Counted from the first letter of the stretch, positions 46,131 through 55,615 are shown. The stretch: DNA of 64,000 bases from Roseobacter ponti (GCF_012932215.1 NZ_CP048788.1:2852001-2916000); one strand, 5' to 3'. Notes: generated from the sequence alone by a model not told the origin. Made by a program: numbers and translations.

Positions 46131-46817
46131 ATGCCAGTCACCACGTGTGTGTTTGACGCCTACGGCACGCTTTTTGACGTCGCCGCAGCAGCCCGTCAGG
46201 CGGCTTCAGAGCCCGCCTTTACCCAGATCAGCGACACCTGGCAGGTGCTGGCCGAGCACTGGCGGCTGAAACAGCTGCAATACACCTGGCTGCGGGCTGT
46301 CGCGGGCGCGCATGAGGATTTCTGGCAGGTCACGCAGCAGGGTCTCGACTGGGCGCTGGAGCGCAACGGTGTGGCGGGCAATCCGGACCTGCGCGAAAGG
46401 CTGCTGGCGCTTTACTGGGAACTGCAGGCCTATCCGGAGGTGCCGGCCATGCTTGCGGCCCTCAAAGCGGGCGGAATGAACACCGCGATCCTTTCCAACG
46501 GCTCACCGGATATGCTCTCGGGGGCCGTCAACTCGGCCGGCATCGGCGATGTGCTGGATGACGTGCTGTCAGTAGAATCCGTTGGTGTTTTCAAACCCGA
46601 TGCGCGGGTCTATGACCTTGTCGGGAAACGTTTCGACTGCGCGCACGACGAGGTGCTCTTTGTCTCGTCCAATGGCTGGGACGCCGCCTGTGCTACCGGT
46701 TACGGCTTTACCACAGCCTGGGTTAACCGCTCAGGCGAACCGGTGGATCGCCTGCCCTGGACGCCGGCACACACCATGCCCGATCTGACGGGTATTCCTG
46801 CGCTTGCGGGCCTCTGA
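46131..46817 (+). CDS. (S)-2-haloacid dehalogenase-type HAD hydrolase
   Basis: A 228-residue HAD-superfamily hydrolase of type II. The nucleophile Asp is in VFDAYGTLFDV, followed by AILSNGSPDML (motif II), the motif III Lys in VGVFKPDARVYDL, and FVSSNGWDAACATGYGF (motif IV), the set typical of L-2-haloacid dehalogenases. Dechlorination of 2-haloacids is the family activity; the natural substrate may differ. The stop overlaps the next ATG by one base. Confidence 0.87.
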   Translation: MPVTTCVFDAYGTLFDVAAAARQAASEPAFTQISDTWQVLAEHWRLKQLQYTWLRAVAGAHEDFWQVTQQGLDWALERNGVAGNPDLRERLLALYWELQAYPEVPAMLAALKAGGMNTAILSNGSPDMLSGAVNSAGIGDVLDDVLSVESVGVFKPDARVYDLVGKRFDCAHDEVLFVSSNGWDAACATGYGFTTAWVNRSGEPVDRLPWTPAHTMPDLTGIPALAGL

Positions 46818-47641
46818 TGAGCGAATTTCTCACCTCTGATGGTCTGACGCTTTATTATTCCGATGAAGGCACCGGGCTGCCTCTGCTGTGCCTCGCCGGT
46901 CTGACGCGCACTACTGCCGATTTCGATTATGTCGCACCGTATCTGCGGGGCTGCCGGATGATCCGGCTTGATTACCGGGGACGGGGCAGATCTTCATGGG
47001 ACCGCCACTGGCAGAACTACGCGCTGCCGGTTGAGTGCAGGGACGTGATTGAACTGCTCGATCATCTGGGTCTCGACAGGGTTGCGATCCTGGGCACCTC
47101 GCGCGGCGGCCTCAACGCGATGGGGCTGGCGATGGGGCACAGGGAGCGGCTCTGTGGTGTCGCCCTGAATGATATCGGTCCTGAAATTGATCCCAAAGGT
47201 CTGGAATTCATCATGGGATATCTCGGGCGGAACCCGGGCGCGAAGACCCATATGGATGCCGCACGGGCGCTGGAACGCACGATGACCGGCTTTAAAGACG
47301 TGCCTTTTTCACGCTGGATGGAAGAGTCGCTGAAGCATTTCAGAATGTCCGGCGATGGCCTTACGATCACGTACGATCCGAAGCTGCGCGACGCGGTCGC
47401 AAGCCAGGGCGCGCAGGCTGCTCCGGATCTGTGGCCCTTTTTCGATGCGATGGAGGGCCTGCCGCTGGCCTGTATCCGTGGCGAGAACTCCGATCTTCTC
47501 ACGCCTGAAACGCTGGCTGAGATGCAGCGGCGCAGACCGGATATGATTACGGCAACGGTGGTCGGACGCGGGCATATTCCTTTTCTGGACGAGCCCGAGG
47601 CCATCGCAGCCCTGCAGACCTGGACTGAGGCGCTGAAATGA
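46817..47641 (+). CDS. Alpha/beta hydrolase
   Basis: A 274-residue alpha/beta-fold hydrolase. The nucleophile elbow is LGTSRGGLNAMG with Ser95; an oxyanion LAGLTRTTADFD lies near 27; the catalytic His is in VVGRGHIPFLDEP near the C-terminus. The substrate is unknown. It is coupled to its neighbours: one base overlap with the dehalogenase and four with the threonine dehydratase gene. Confidence 0.82.
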   Translation: MSEFLTSDGLTLYYSDEGTGLPLLCLAGLTRTTADFDYVAPYLRGCRMIRLDYRGRGRSSWDRHWQNYALPVECRDVIELLDHLGLDRVAILGTSRGGLNAMGLAMGHRERLCGVALNDIGPEIDPKGLEFIMGYLGRNPGAKTHMDAARALERTMTGFKDVPFSRWMEESLKHFRMSGDGLTITYDPKLRDAVASQGAQAAPDLWPFFDAMEGLPLACIRGENSDLLTPETLAEMQRRRPDMITATVVGRGHIPFLDEPEAIAALQTWTEALK

Positions 47642-48612
47642 ATATTGAAATGATCCGTGCCGCCGCTGAGCGGATCCGCGGCCATGTGGTCGAAACACCG
47701 CTTTTGCGCTCGGCCTTTCTGGACCGGGTTGCCGGAAGGCGTGTCTGGATCAAACCTGAATGCCTGCAACATACAGGCAGCTTTAAATACCGTGGTGGGC
47801 GGGCTGCTGTCTCCGCCCTGTCCGATGAAACCCGCAGGCGCGGTGTCATCGCCTATTCCAGCGGCAATCATGCGCAGGGCGTAGCGCTCGCTGCCTCCGA
47901 ATTCGGCACGCCTTCGGTGATCGTCATGCCGTCAGATGCGCCAAAGATGAAGATCGACAATACCCGCGCTCTGGGCGGTGAAGTGGTGCTTTATGACCGC
48001 TCCACCGAAGACCGCGATGCGATCGGATCTGAGATCGCCACAGCGCGTGGTCTGACCCTGATCCGGCCCTTTGACGAGCCGGAGGTGATCGCCGGACAGG
48101 GCACAGCCGGGCTCGAGATTGCCCGCCAGGCCGCTGCCGCGGGCATCGAAAAGGCAGATGTTCTGGTGTGCTGCGGAGGCGGCGGCTTTGCCTCCGGGAT
48201 CGCCCTTGCTCTCGAAGCCGAAGCGCCCGGCCTGCGCATGCGTCCGGTGGAGCCCGAGAACTTTGACGACATGATCCGGTCACTTGCTGCCGGTGAGATC
48301 CGGCGCAATGCGACCCTTACAGGCAGTATCTGTGACGCCATCATCTCGCCCGAGCCCGGGCAGATCACCTTTCCGATCCTGCAGCGTCTCGCAGGCCCCG
48401 GCATTGTCGTCACCGATGCAGAGGCGCTGCACGCGGTCGCACATCTTTTCAGCCGGCTGAAACTGGTGGCCGAACCCGGAGGTGCCGTGGCCGTGGCCGC
48501 AGCGCTCTTTCACGCCGACGAGATCGCGGGCGAGGATGTCATCGTCACCATATCGGGCGGCAATGTGGATCCGGACGTTTTTATCACAGCCCTCAGCCGT
48601 TACACCGTCTGA
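47638..48612 (+). CDS. Threonine/serine dehydratase (fold-type II PLP)
   Basis: A 324-residue enzyme. The PLP Schiff-base Lys50 is in HTGSFKYRGG, AYSSGNHAQGVALA is the substrate loop, and LVCCGGGGFASGIALAL the phosphate loop. There is no C-terminal ACT domain, so it is the catabolic, serine racemase-like type rather than feedback-inhibited IlvA. It deaminates threonine or serine to 2-oxo acids; a hydroxy-aspartate substrate is also possible. Confidence 0.85.
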   Translation: MNIEMIRAAAERIRGHVVETPLLRSAFLDRVAGRRVWIKPECLQHTGSFKYRGGRAAVSALSDETRRRGVIAYSSGNHAQGVALAASEFGTPSVIVMPSDAPKMKIDNTRALGGEVVLYDRSTEDRDAIGSEIATARGLTLIRPFDEPEVIAGQGTAGLEIARQAAAAGIEKADVLVCCGGGGFASGIALALEAEAPGLRMRPVEPENFDDMIRSLAAGEIRRNATLTGSICDAIISPEPGQITFPILQRLAGPGIVVTDAEALHAVAHLFSRLKLVAEPGGAVAVAAALFHADEIAGEDVIVTISGGNVDPDVFITALSRYTV

Positions 48613-48627
48613 CCCCGGAGAGTGCCC

Positions 48628-49416
48628 ATGAAGATCGCTGATTTCGGAGATGTCCGCCTTCACTACCGCACGGACGGGCCCGACGACGGCCCGCCGGTGG
48701 TCTTTGCCAATTCGCTGGGCACCGATATGCGGCTCTGGGATCCGGTGCTGCCGCTGCTGCCGGCCGGGCTGCGGGTGATCCGCTATGACAAACGCGGGCA
48801 CGGGCTGTCCGGCTGCCCTGCGGCACCCTATTCCATGGGCTCTCTGGTGACCGACGCTGAAAAGCTGCTGGATCATCTCGGTGTGAAAGACTGCATCTTT
48901 GTCGGGCTGTCGATCGGCGGCATGATCGCCCAGGGGCTGGCGGTAAAGCGGCTGGATCTGGTGCGCGGTATCGTTCTCTCCAATACCGGCGCGCGGATCG
49001 GCACACAGGCGCTTTGGGATGACCGGATCGCCGCCGTGCGTGCGGGCGGGATAGAAAGCCTCGCGGATGCCGTTATGGAACGCTGGTTTTCAAAGGCCTT
49101 CCGCGCCACGCCCGAACTCGAACTCTGGCGCAACATGCTGGCGCGGCAGGAGGACACCGGCTATGTCGGGTGTTCAGCCGCTATCTCAGGCACCGACTTT
49201 TACACCACAACGGCCAGCCTGCGTCTGCCTGCTCTTGGCATTGCGGGGGATGAAGACGGCTCCACCCCGCCGGATCTGGTCCGTGAGACCATCGGGCTGA
49301 TTCCCGGTAGCAAATTCCACCTGATCCGCAAAGCGGGCCACCTGCCCTGCGTTGAACAGCCCGAAGAATACGCCCGCGTGCTCACCGGCTTTCTGCGCGA
49401 CACCGGACATATCTGA
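48628..49416 (+). CDS. pcaD: 3-oxoadipate enol-lactonase
   Basis: A 262-residue alpha/beta hydrolase that opens 3-oxoadipate enol-lactone in the protocatechuate branch of the beta-ketoadipate pathway. Ser95 sits in FVGLSIGGMIAQGLA, and the His in IRKAGHLPCVEQPEEY; NTGARIGTQALWDDRIAAVR and SLGTDMRLWDPVLP are PcaD-like. ATG 48628 has GGAG seven bases upstream. The next gene is pcaB, which fits the pathway. Confidence 0.86.
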   Translation: MKIADFGDVRLHYRTDGPDDGPPVVFANSLGTDMRLWDPVLPLLPAGLRVIRYDKRGHGLSGCPAAPYSMGSLVTDAEKLLDHLGVKDCIFVGLSIGGMIAQGLAVKRLDLVRGIVLSNTGARIGTQALWDDRIAAVRAGGIESLADAVMERWFSKAFRATPELELWRNMLARQEDTGYVGCSAAISGTDFYTTTASLRLPALGIAGDEDGSTPPDLVRETIGLIPGSKFHLIRKAGHLPCVEQPEEYARVLTGFLRDTGHI

Positions 49417-49420
49417 GCCG

Positions 49421-50746
49421 ATGGCAGCCAGCGTCTTCGACAGCCCTCTCCATGCACAGCTTTTTCCGACCGGCGAGGTGGACCGACTCTTTTCAGACAG
49501 TGCGGCTTTGCGCGCCATGCTGCTGGTTGAAGGGGCGCTGGCCAAAGCTCAGGGCAAAGCCGGGATCATCCCGGAGATCAGTGCAGCCGCCATTCACCGC
49601 GCGTCGCTCGAGATCCAGATCGATCCCGGGGCGCTGGCCGCCACGACAGGGACAAACGGCGTCCCTGTACCGGGGCTGGTGGCGGCATTCCGCAGCGAAA
49701 TGAACGCGCCGGAACATGCGCAGTTTGTGCACCGGGGGGCCACGTCACAGGACATAGTCGATACCGGTCTGATGCTGCGGCTGCGGCAGGTTCTGCTGCT
49801 GGCCGAAGACGATCTGCGCGCCGTGCTGACCCTGCTTGCCGATCAGGCGGAGGCACATGCGCAGACACCGATGGCCGCGCGCACCTGGGGCCAGCAGGCG
49901 ACACCGACGAGCTGGGGCGCGGTTCTGGCCGGCTGGGGCATGCCGCTGGCGGATGCGCTGGAAGCGCTGCCTGATCTGCGGAACCGGAGCCTGTGGGTCT
50001 CGCTTTCGGGGGCTGCGGGCACGGCTTCGGAGCTTGGACCTGATGTGCCGGCCCTGCGCGCGGCACTGGCAGAGGGCCTCGGGCTGCACGACCCGGGCCG
50101 GTCCTGGCACACAGATCGCGGACCGGTGCAGCGCATCGCTTCCTTTATGGCCGGGCTTACCGCAACACTGGGCGGGATGGGACAGACGCTCACCGCCCTT
50201 GCCGCCACCGGCATCGGCGAAGTGCAGCTTTCGGGCGCCGGCGCGTCCTCAACCATGCCGCAGAAACAGAACCCCGTGGCCCCCTCGGCGCTCGCCGCTC
50301 TCGCGCATCAGGTTTCGGGCCTGCAGGCGGCGCTGCATGCATCGGCGCAGCACCAGCATCAGCGCGATGGTGCTGCATGGTTCACCGAATGGGCGGTCGT
50401 GCCTCAGATCGCGCTGAGCACTGCTGCCGGCCTGCAGATCGCGAAACAGGTGCTGAGCGACCTCGCACCGGATCCGAAAACCATGCGCGATGGCATCACC
50501 GCCGGGCAGGACATGGTTTTTGCCGAGGCGCTGAGCTTTGCGCTGGCCCGCGATACGCCGCGACCCGAGGCTCAGGCCGCCACGAAAAAGCTGGTGCAGG
50601 AGGCGCTGCGCACCGGCAGCAGCCTCAGCGCGGTTGCGCGCGCAGCACATCCCGATCTGCCCGACGGGCTCTTTGACCCGGAGGCCCGCATGGGCGAGGC
50701 ACCGGCTGCCGCACGTGCCTTTGTTGCCAGGGTACGGGCGCTCTGA
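49421..50746 (+). CDS. pcaB: 3-carboxy-cis,cis-muconate cycloisomerase
   Basis: A 441-residue member of the fumarase/argininosuccinate lyase superfamily that lactonises 3-carboxymuconate. HRGATSQDIVDTGLML and the superfamily signature SSTMPQKQNPVAPSA are clear. The flow of opening residues (VFDSPLHAQLFPTGEVDRLF) is PcaB-like. It starts four bases after pcaD. Genes for protocatechuate dioxygenase and PcaC are not in the window. Confidence 0.86.
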   Translation: MAASVFDSPLHAQLFPTGEVDRLFSDSAALRAMLLVEGALAKAQGKAGIIPEISAAAIHRASLEIQIDPGALAATTGTNGVPVPGLVAAFRSEMNAPEHAQFVHRGATSQDIVDTGLMLRLRQVLLLAEDDLRAVLTLLADQAEAHAQTPMAARTWGQQATPTSWGAVLAGWGMPLADALEALPDLRNRSLWVSLSGAAGTASELGPDVPALRAALAEGLGLHDPGRSWHTDRGPVQRIASFMAGLTATLGGMGQTLTALAATGIGEVQLSGAGASSTMPQKQNPVAPSALAALAHQVSGLQAALHASAQHQHQRDGAAWFTEWAVVPQIALSTAAGLQIAKQVLSDLAPDPKTMRDGITAGQDMVFAEALSFALARDTPRPEAQAATKKLVQEALRTGSSLSAVARAAHPDLPDGLFDPEARMGEAPAAARAFVARVRAL

Positions 50747-50750
50747 ACGG

Positions 50751-51959
50751 ATGCAGCCTTCGGTCGTTTTCATCCTGATCACGGTGATGATCGACGCGAT
50801 GGGCATCGGTCTGATCATCCCGGTCATGCCCGACCTGATACAGGAGGTGCAGGGCAGCAATCTGGCCAGTGCAGCACTCTGGGGCGGCGTACTCTCCACC
50901 ACCTTTGCCGTGATGCAGTTCCTGTTCGGACCGGTGATCGGTGGTCTCTCGGACCGTTTCGGACGCCGCCCCGTTCTGCTGATTTCCCTCGTCGTGATGG
51001 CACTCGATTATCTTGTCATGGCGGTCGCTGGCAGCATATGGCTGCTTCTCGCGGGCCGCGTTGTCGGCGGCATTACCGCAGCAACCCAGTCAACCGCCAA
51101 TGCCTATATGGCCGACATCTCCGCGCCTGAAAACCGCGCCGCCAACTTCGGGCTTGTGGGCGCGGCCTTCGGGCTGGGGTTTGTTCTTGGCCCGCTCATG
51201 GGTGGCCTGCTGGCGGGCTTCGGCACCCGTGCGCCGTTTTACGCCGCCGCGGCACTTGCCGCACTCAACGGTGTCTTCGGCTACTTTGTGCTCAAAGAGA
51301 CCGTAACGGATGCGATCCGCCGCCCCTTCAGCCGCGCGCGTGCAAATCCGATGGGCAGCCTGCGCCAGTTGCGCCGGCTTCCCGGTCTGGGACGGCTGCT
51401 GATGGTCTTTTTCATCTACCAGGTGGCCTTCATGGTCTATCCGGCAATATGGTCGTTTTTCGGCAAAGCCCGCTTTGGCTGGGATCCGGCGATGATCGGG
51501 CTCAGCCTTGCCCTTTTCGGGATCATGATGGCAGTGGTCCAGGGTGGTCTCATCCGGCCGGTGCTGCGTCTGCTGGGCGAGCGCGGCACAGTGGTTTATG
51601 GCCATGTCTTTGACATCGCGGCCTTTCTGGCGCTGGCTTTTGTCACCAGCAGCACGCTGGCGCTGATCCTGACACCGCTGGCAGCCCTCGCGGCGGTGAT
51701 CACCCCGGCGCTGCAGGGGATCATGTCGCGGGCGGTCAGCGCGGATGCCCAGGGCGAATTGCAGGGCGCGCTGACCTCTTTGTCGGCCCTTGCCATGATC
51801 CTGTCGCCGATGGTGATGACCGGCACATTCGCCTGGTTCACCAATGCCGACGCGCCGCTGTGGATGCCCGGTGCACCGTTTGTCCTGTCTGCTCTGCTGA
51901 TGGTCGCAGGGCTTGGCGTTTTTCTCTCCGGCCCGAAAGTGCAGACACAAAACCGGTAA
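50751..51959 (+). CDS. TetA-like MFS efflux transporter
   Basis: A 402-residue inner-membrane proton antiporter with 12 helices. The DHA1/TetA marks are the helix 1 segment VMIDAMGIGLIIPVMPDL, the loop 2-3 motif GGLSDRFGRRPVL, and helix 5 motif C-like GLGFVLGPLMGG. It is close to class A-G tetracycline pumps in layout, but substrate specificity cannot be read from sequence. It starts four bases after pcaB, so it may export a pathway-related aromatic acid. Confidence 0.85.
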   Translation: MQPSVVFILITVMIDAMGIGLIIPVMPDLIQEVQGSNLASAALWGGVLSTTFAVMQFLFGPVIGGLSDRFGRRPVLLISLVVMALDYLVMAVAGSIWLLLAGRVVGGITAATQSTANAYMADISAPENRAANFGLVGAAFGLGFVLGPLMGGLLAGFGTRAPFYAAAALAALNGVFGYFVLKETVTDAIRRPFSRARANPMGSLRQLRRLPGLGRLLMVFFIYQVAFMVYPAIWSFFGKARFGWDPAMIGLSLALFGIMMAVVQGGLIRPVLRLLGERGTVVYGHVFDIAAFLALAFVTSSTLALILTPLAALAAVITPALQGIMSRAVSADAQGELQGALTSLSALAMILSPMVMTGTFAWFTNADAPLWMPGAPFVLSALLMVAGLGVFLSGPKVQTQNR

Positions 51960-52061
51960 CGCGACATTGCCTGTCGTCTTCGGACTTGCACCGGGCGCGT
52001 CGCGCCTTCAGGCTGGCCGGACTTCAGCCCGGAGCCACCTGATCAGGAAAGACCCGACCCC

Positions 52062-53153
52062 ATGCAGACCATCAAAGCGGCCGTCTGTCACAAATTCGGC
52101 GACCCGTTGAGCATAGAAGATATCCTGCTGCGCGCGCCCGGCAGCGGAGAGGTCGAGGTGACCCTTGAGGCCGTCGCGATCTGCCATTCTGACATTTCCT
52201 TTGCTGAAGGCGCCTGGGGCGGATCCCTGCCTGCTGTCTACGGCCATGAGGCTGCAGGCATCGTGACGGCCACCGGGCCGGGTGTGGGCAGCGTCGCCAA
52301 AGGCGACAGTGTCGTCGTCACGCTGATCCGCGCATGCGGCTGCTGCGGCAACTGTGCCTCAGGTCGCCCCACGCTTTGCGAGACGCCCTATGACGGCGAT
52401 CACGGGCCCATCACCACCGCCGACGGTGGCAGGCTGCACCAGGCGATGGCAACGGGCGGCTTTGCAGAGAAAGTCGTCGTGGATCAGAACCAGGTCGTGC
52501 GCATCAGCGCGGATATCCCCAAGGACGCAGCCAGCCTGATTGCCTGTGGCGTGATCACCGGCGTTGGCGCCGTGGTCAATGCGGCCAGGCTGCGCGCGGG
52601 TCAGGATGTGGTCGTGATCGGCGCAGGCGGCGTCGGGCTCAATGCCATCCAGGGCGCGCGCATTGCCGGTGCCCGGCGCATTGTGGCGGTAGACATGAGC
52701 GGGGAAAAGCTCGCCATGGCCCGCGATTTCGGCGCAACGCATGGCGTGCTGGCGACCGACCCGAAACCATGGCGGCTGGCGCAGGAGGCTCTGGGCGGGC
52801 GCGGTGCCGATGCGGTAATTGTGACCGTCGGTGCGATCCCCGCCTATGATCAGGCACCGCGTTATCTGGGTTATGGAGGCAAGGTCATCATGGTCGGAAT
52901 GCCCCATTCCGGCGACGTATCTACCTATGAGCCTGTCGTGCTGGCCGCCACGGCCCAGGGCATGACCGGCTCGAAAATGGGAGATGTGGTCATTCAGCGG
53001 GATATCCCCTGGATGGTGGATCTGTATCAGCAGGGACGCCTTAAACTGGACGAGCTGATCTCCGGGCGCTGGCGGCTGGAGCAGATTAACGAGGCGATTG
53101 CCGATACCAGGGCCGGCGGCGCGCGGCGCAACGTGATACTTTTCGGACAGTAA
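52062..53153 (+). CDS. Zinc-dependent alcohol dehydrogenase
   Basis: A 363-residue MDR-family dehydrogenase resembling class III enzymes. Catalytic zinc ligands appear in AICHSDISFAEG and VYGHEAAGIV; the structural zinc loop holds four cysteines (ACGCCGNCASGRPTLC). The Rossmann NAD motif is VVIGAGGVGLNAIQGARIAG. It oxidises an alcohol or hydroxymethyl adduct; true formaldehyde dehydrogenase is less likely. The next gene, an enolase-superfamily enzyme, follows after 25 bases. Confidence 0.87.
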   Translation: MQTIKAAVCHKFGDPLSIEDILLRAPGSGEVEVTLEAVAICHSDISFAEGAWGGSLPAVYGHEAAGIVTATGPGVGSVAKGDSVVVTLIRACGCCGNCASGRPTLCETPYDGDHGPITTADGGRLHQAMATGGFAEKVVVDQNQVVRISADIPKDAASLIACGVITGVGAVVNAARLRAGQDVVVIGAGGVGLNAIQGARIAGARRIVAVDMSGEKLAMARDFGATHGVLATDPKPWRLAQEALGGRGADAVIVTVGAIPAYDQAPRYLGYGGKVIMVGMPHSGDVSTYEPVVLAATAQGMTGSKMGDVVIQRDIPWMVDLYQQGRLKLDELISGRWRLEQINEAIADTRAGGARRNVILFGQ

Positions 53154-53178
53154 GCCGCAGGCGCTCGGGAGACAGCCA

Positions 53179-54411
53179 ATGATCCTCACAGATCTCGATA
53201 TCATCGTCACCGCCCCCCCGGCACCGGGATGGGGTGGCCGCTACTGGATCCTGGTGAAAGTCACGACGGATGACGGCATCACCGGCTGGGGGGAATGCTA
53301 TGCCTCCAGCGTCGGACCGGAAGCGATGCAGGCCGTGATCAGCGATGTTTTTGAGCGGCACATGGCGGGCGAAAGCGCTGAAAACATAGAGCTGATGTTT
53401 CGCCGCGCCTATTCGTCGGGCTTTACACAGAGGCCGGATCTCACTGTCATGGGCGCTTTCTCGGGCCTCGAGATCGCCTGTTGGGATATCCTTGGCAAGG
53501 CGCGCAACCGGCCTGTTTACGCGCTGCTCGGCGGGCGGATGAATGACCGGGTCCGGGCTTATACCTATCTTTATCCGCAGCCCGGGCATGATCTGTCGGC
53601 GTTCTGGACCTCCCCTGAGATGGCTGCCGAAAGCGCGCTTGCGATGGTGGAAAAGGGCTATACGGCTGTTAAATTTGATCCCGCCGGTCCTTATACGATG
53701 CGCGGCGGTCACATGCCGGCGATGCGTGATATCTCGCAGTCCGTGGCGTTCTGCAAAGCCATTCGCGACGCGGTGGGCGACCGGGCCGATCTGCTTTTTG
53801 GCACGCACGGTCAGTTCTCGACGGCGGGTGCAATCCGGCTGGGACAGGCGCTGGAGCCGTTCAGCCCGCTCTGGTATGAAGAGCCCATCCCCCCCGATGC
53901 GCCGGAAGAGATGGCAAAGGTCGCGCGCGCCGTCAGGATCCCGGTGGCGACAGGCGAACGGCTGACCACCAAAACCGAATTTGCACAAGTGCTGCGATCC
54001 GGCGCGGCGACCATTCTGCAGCCTGCGCTCGGGCGGGCCGGTGGGATCTGGGAGATGAAGAAGGTGGCCGCCATCGCCGAAGTCTATAACGCTCAGGTGG
54101 CCCCGCATCTTTATGCCGGACCGCTGGAGTGGGCGGCTAATATTCACCTGGCCGCTTCAATTCCAAATCTGCTGATGGTCGAAACCATCGAGACACCGTT
54201 TCATGACGCTCTGATCAGCGGCACGATCCGTGTGGAAGAGGGCTTTGTGACGCCGCCCGAGGCCCCCGGTCTGGGAATAGAGGTCAACGAAGCGCTGGCC
54301 CGGGCGCATCCCTGGACCGGCGAAGGCCTGCACCTGCAGATGCAGGAAGAGCCCTGCGACTACGTGAACGGAAATGCCTTTGAGGGCGGTGCTCCAGCGC
54401 CCAGATCCTAA
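53179..54411 (+). CDS. Mandelate racemase/muconate lactonizing family enzyme, sugar-acid dehydratase-like
   Basis: A 410-residue enolase-superfamily protein. The capping domain (1-125) is followed by a barrel with AVKFDPAGPYTMRGG (putative catalytic Lys), LLFGTHGQFSTAGAIRLG, LWYEEPIPPDAPEEM (metal Glu), ATGERLTTKTEF (metal Glu) and QVAPHLYAGPLEW (catalytic His region). This pattern resembles gluconate/galactonate dehydratases, but the expected first metal Asp appears replaced in FGTHG. Substrate unknown. Confidence 0.82.
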   Translation: MILTDLDIIVTAPPAPGWGGRYWILVKVTTDDGITGWGECYASSVGPEAMQAVISDVFERHMAGESAENIELMFRRAYSSGFTQRPDLTVMGAFSGLEIACWDILGKARNRPVYALLGGRMNDRVRAYTYLYPQPGHDLSAFWTSPEMAAESALAMVEKGYTAVKFDPAGPYTMRGGHMPAMRDISQSVAFCKAIRDAVGDRADLLFGTHGQFSTAGAIRLGQALEPFSPLWYEEPIPPDAPEEMAKVARAVRIPVATGERLTTKTEFAQVLRSGAATILQPALGRAGGIWEMKKVAAIAEVYNAQVAPHLYAGPLEWAANIHLAASIPNLLMVETIETPFHDALISGTIRVEEGFVTPPEAPGLGIEVNEALARAHPWTGEGLHLQMQEEPCDYVNGNAFEGGAPAPRS

Positions 54412-54490
54412 AGCATCCGGTGCATGCCTGCGCTGTCAGTCGGGTGCATGGCAGCATGCGCCGCGCCGGCTGCAACCGGCTGACCGGCGC

Positions 54491-55615
54491 CTACCGTTCT
54501 GAGGCCAGTTTTGCCCCCGCGCTCAGCGCTTCGAGTTTGGCATAGGCGATATCAGGATCAACTGATCCATAGCCTGCAAAAGTGCCAAAACCGCAGTCTG
54601 ATCCGGCAATCACACGGTCGTGACCAACAATCCCGGTAAAGCGTTCGATCCGCTGGGCCACCACTTCGGGATGCTCAACGAAGTTTGTGGTGGTATCGAC
54701 GACCCCCGGCACAAGCACCTTGCCGTCCGGAATGTCGGCTTTCCGGTCGCGAAAGACTGTCCATTCATGCGCATGCCGCGGGTTTGACGTTTCAAAAAGC
54801 ACATAACGCGCCTTTGCCTGCATCAGCGTGTCGAAAACCTTTTCCATGCCGATGTCGCAGACATGCGGCCCCTCATAATTGCCCCAGCAGATGTGTATCC
54901 TGACACTTTCTTCGGGCACGTTCTCCAGCGCGTGGTTCAGTGCCTCGACGTGACCGGCGGCAATCTTCACAAACTCCGCATCGCTCAGATCGTTGAACAG
55001 CATATGGCGCGACAAAGCGAGGTCCGGGCAATCAAGCTGCAGCATCAGCCCTGCGCCCACAATGGTTTCATATTCAGCGCGCATGGCATCCGCGAGGGCA
55101 GCGAGATAGGCGTCACGGCTCGGGTAATGCTCGTTCTGCAGAAAGAGCGATATCACCCCGGGGCTTGCCGCGTTCATGAACCCCTGCGCGGCCCCATGCT
55201 CCGCCATGCCGGCTTTGAGGTTGGCGATATCCTTCTCCAGCTCGTTCTGCCCCTTTGACGTCACCTCGCCGGTGCACATCGGGCGAGCGTATTGCGGCGT
55301 GCCACCATCCTCGGCCAGCCTTTTAAGAAACCCCGGGAACTTCTTCAGGTCCGCCGGCGCGTTACGTTTGCTGTCGCCCGAAAACCCGGTGTAGCGGTCT
55401 TTCACATAGGTGGCGTAAGAGATCTTGGACGTCTCGCCATCACTCACAATACCGACGCCGGCAGCCACCTGACGGCGCACGGTCTCTGATACAGCCGCAG
55501 TCATCGCCGCGTCGAATGCCGCCGGGTCGTATGCTTCTTCGCGTTCGCGGGCGAAGATAAAATCCACCACGTCCTGGGTTCTGGGCAGGCTGCCCACATG
55601 TGTTGTCTGTACCAA
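54491..55615 (-). CDS. MetE C-terminal-like cobalamin-independent methionine synthase family protein
   Basis: A 374-residue single-barrel protein like the C-terminal half of MetE (core-type MetE). Zinc ligands can be placed: His and Cys in VRIHICWGNYEG, Glu in YVLFETSNPRHAHEW, and Cys in VIAGSDCGFGTFAGYG. The N-terminal MetE half is missing, so methyltetrahydropteroyl-triglutamate is unlikely as donor; such proteins may use methylcobalamin-bearing partners or demethylate other compounds. Opening TTHVGSLPRTQDVVDF is typical. It is the last gene of the minus-strand run. Confidence 0.83.
   Translation of the reverse strand: MVQTTHVGSLPRTQDVVDFIFAREREEAYDPAAFDAAMTAAVSETVRRQVAAGVGIVSDGETSKISYATYVKDRYTGFSGDSKRNAPADLKKFPGFLKRLAEDGGTPQYARPMCTGEVTSKGQNELEKDIANLKAGMAEHGAAQGFMNAASPGVISLFLQNEHYPSRDAYLAALADAMRAEYETIVGAGLMLQLDCPDLALSRHMLFNDLSDAEFVKIAAGHVEALNHALENVPEESVRIHICWGNYEGPHVCDIGMEKVFDTLMQAKARYVLFETSNPRHAHEWTVFRDRKADIPDGKVLVPGVVDTTTNFVEHPEVVAQRIERFTGIVGHDRVIAGSDCGFGTFAGYGSVDPDIAYAKLEALSAGAKLASER

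Noticed and set aside
53179-54411. True mandelate racemase or muconate cycloisomerase
   Set aside because: The KFDPAGPY and HGQ motifs fit acid-sugar dehydratase-like subgroups better, and no mandelate or catechol genes are near.
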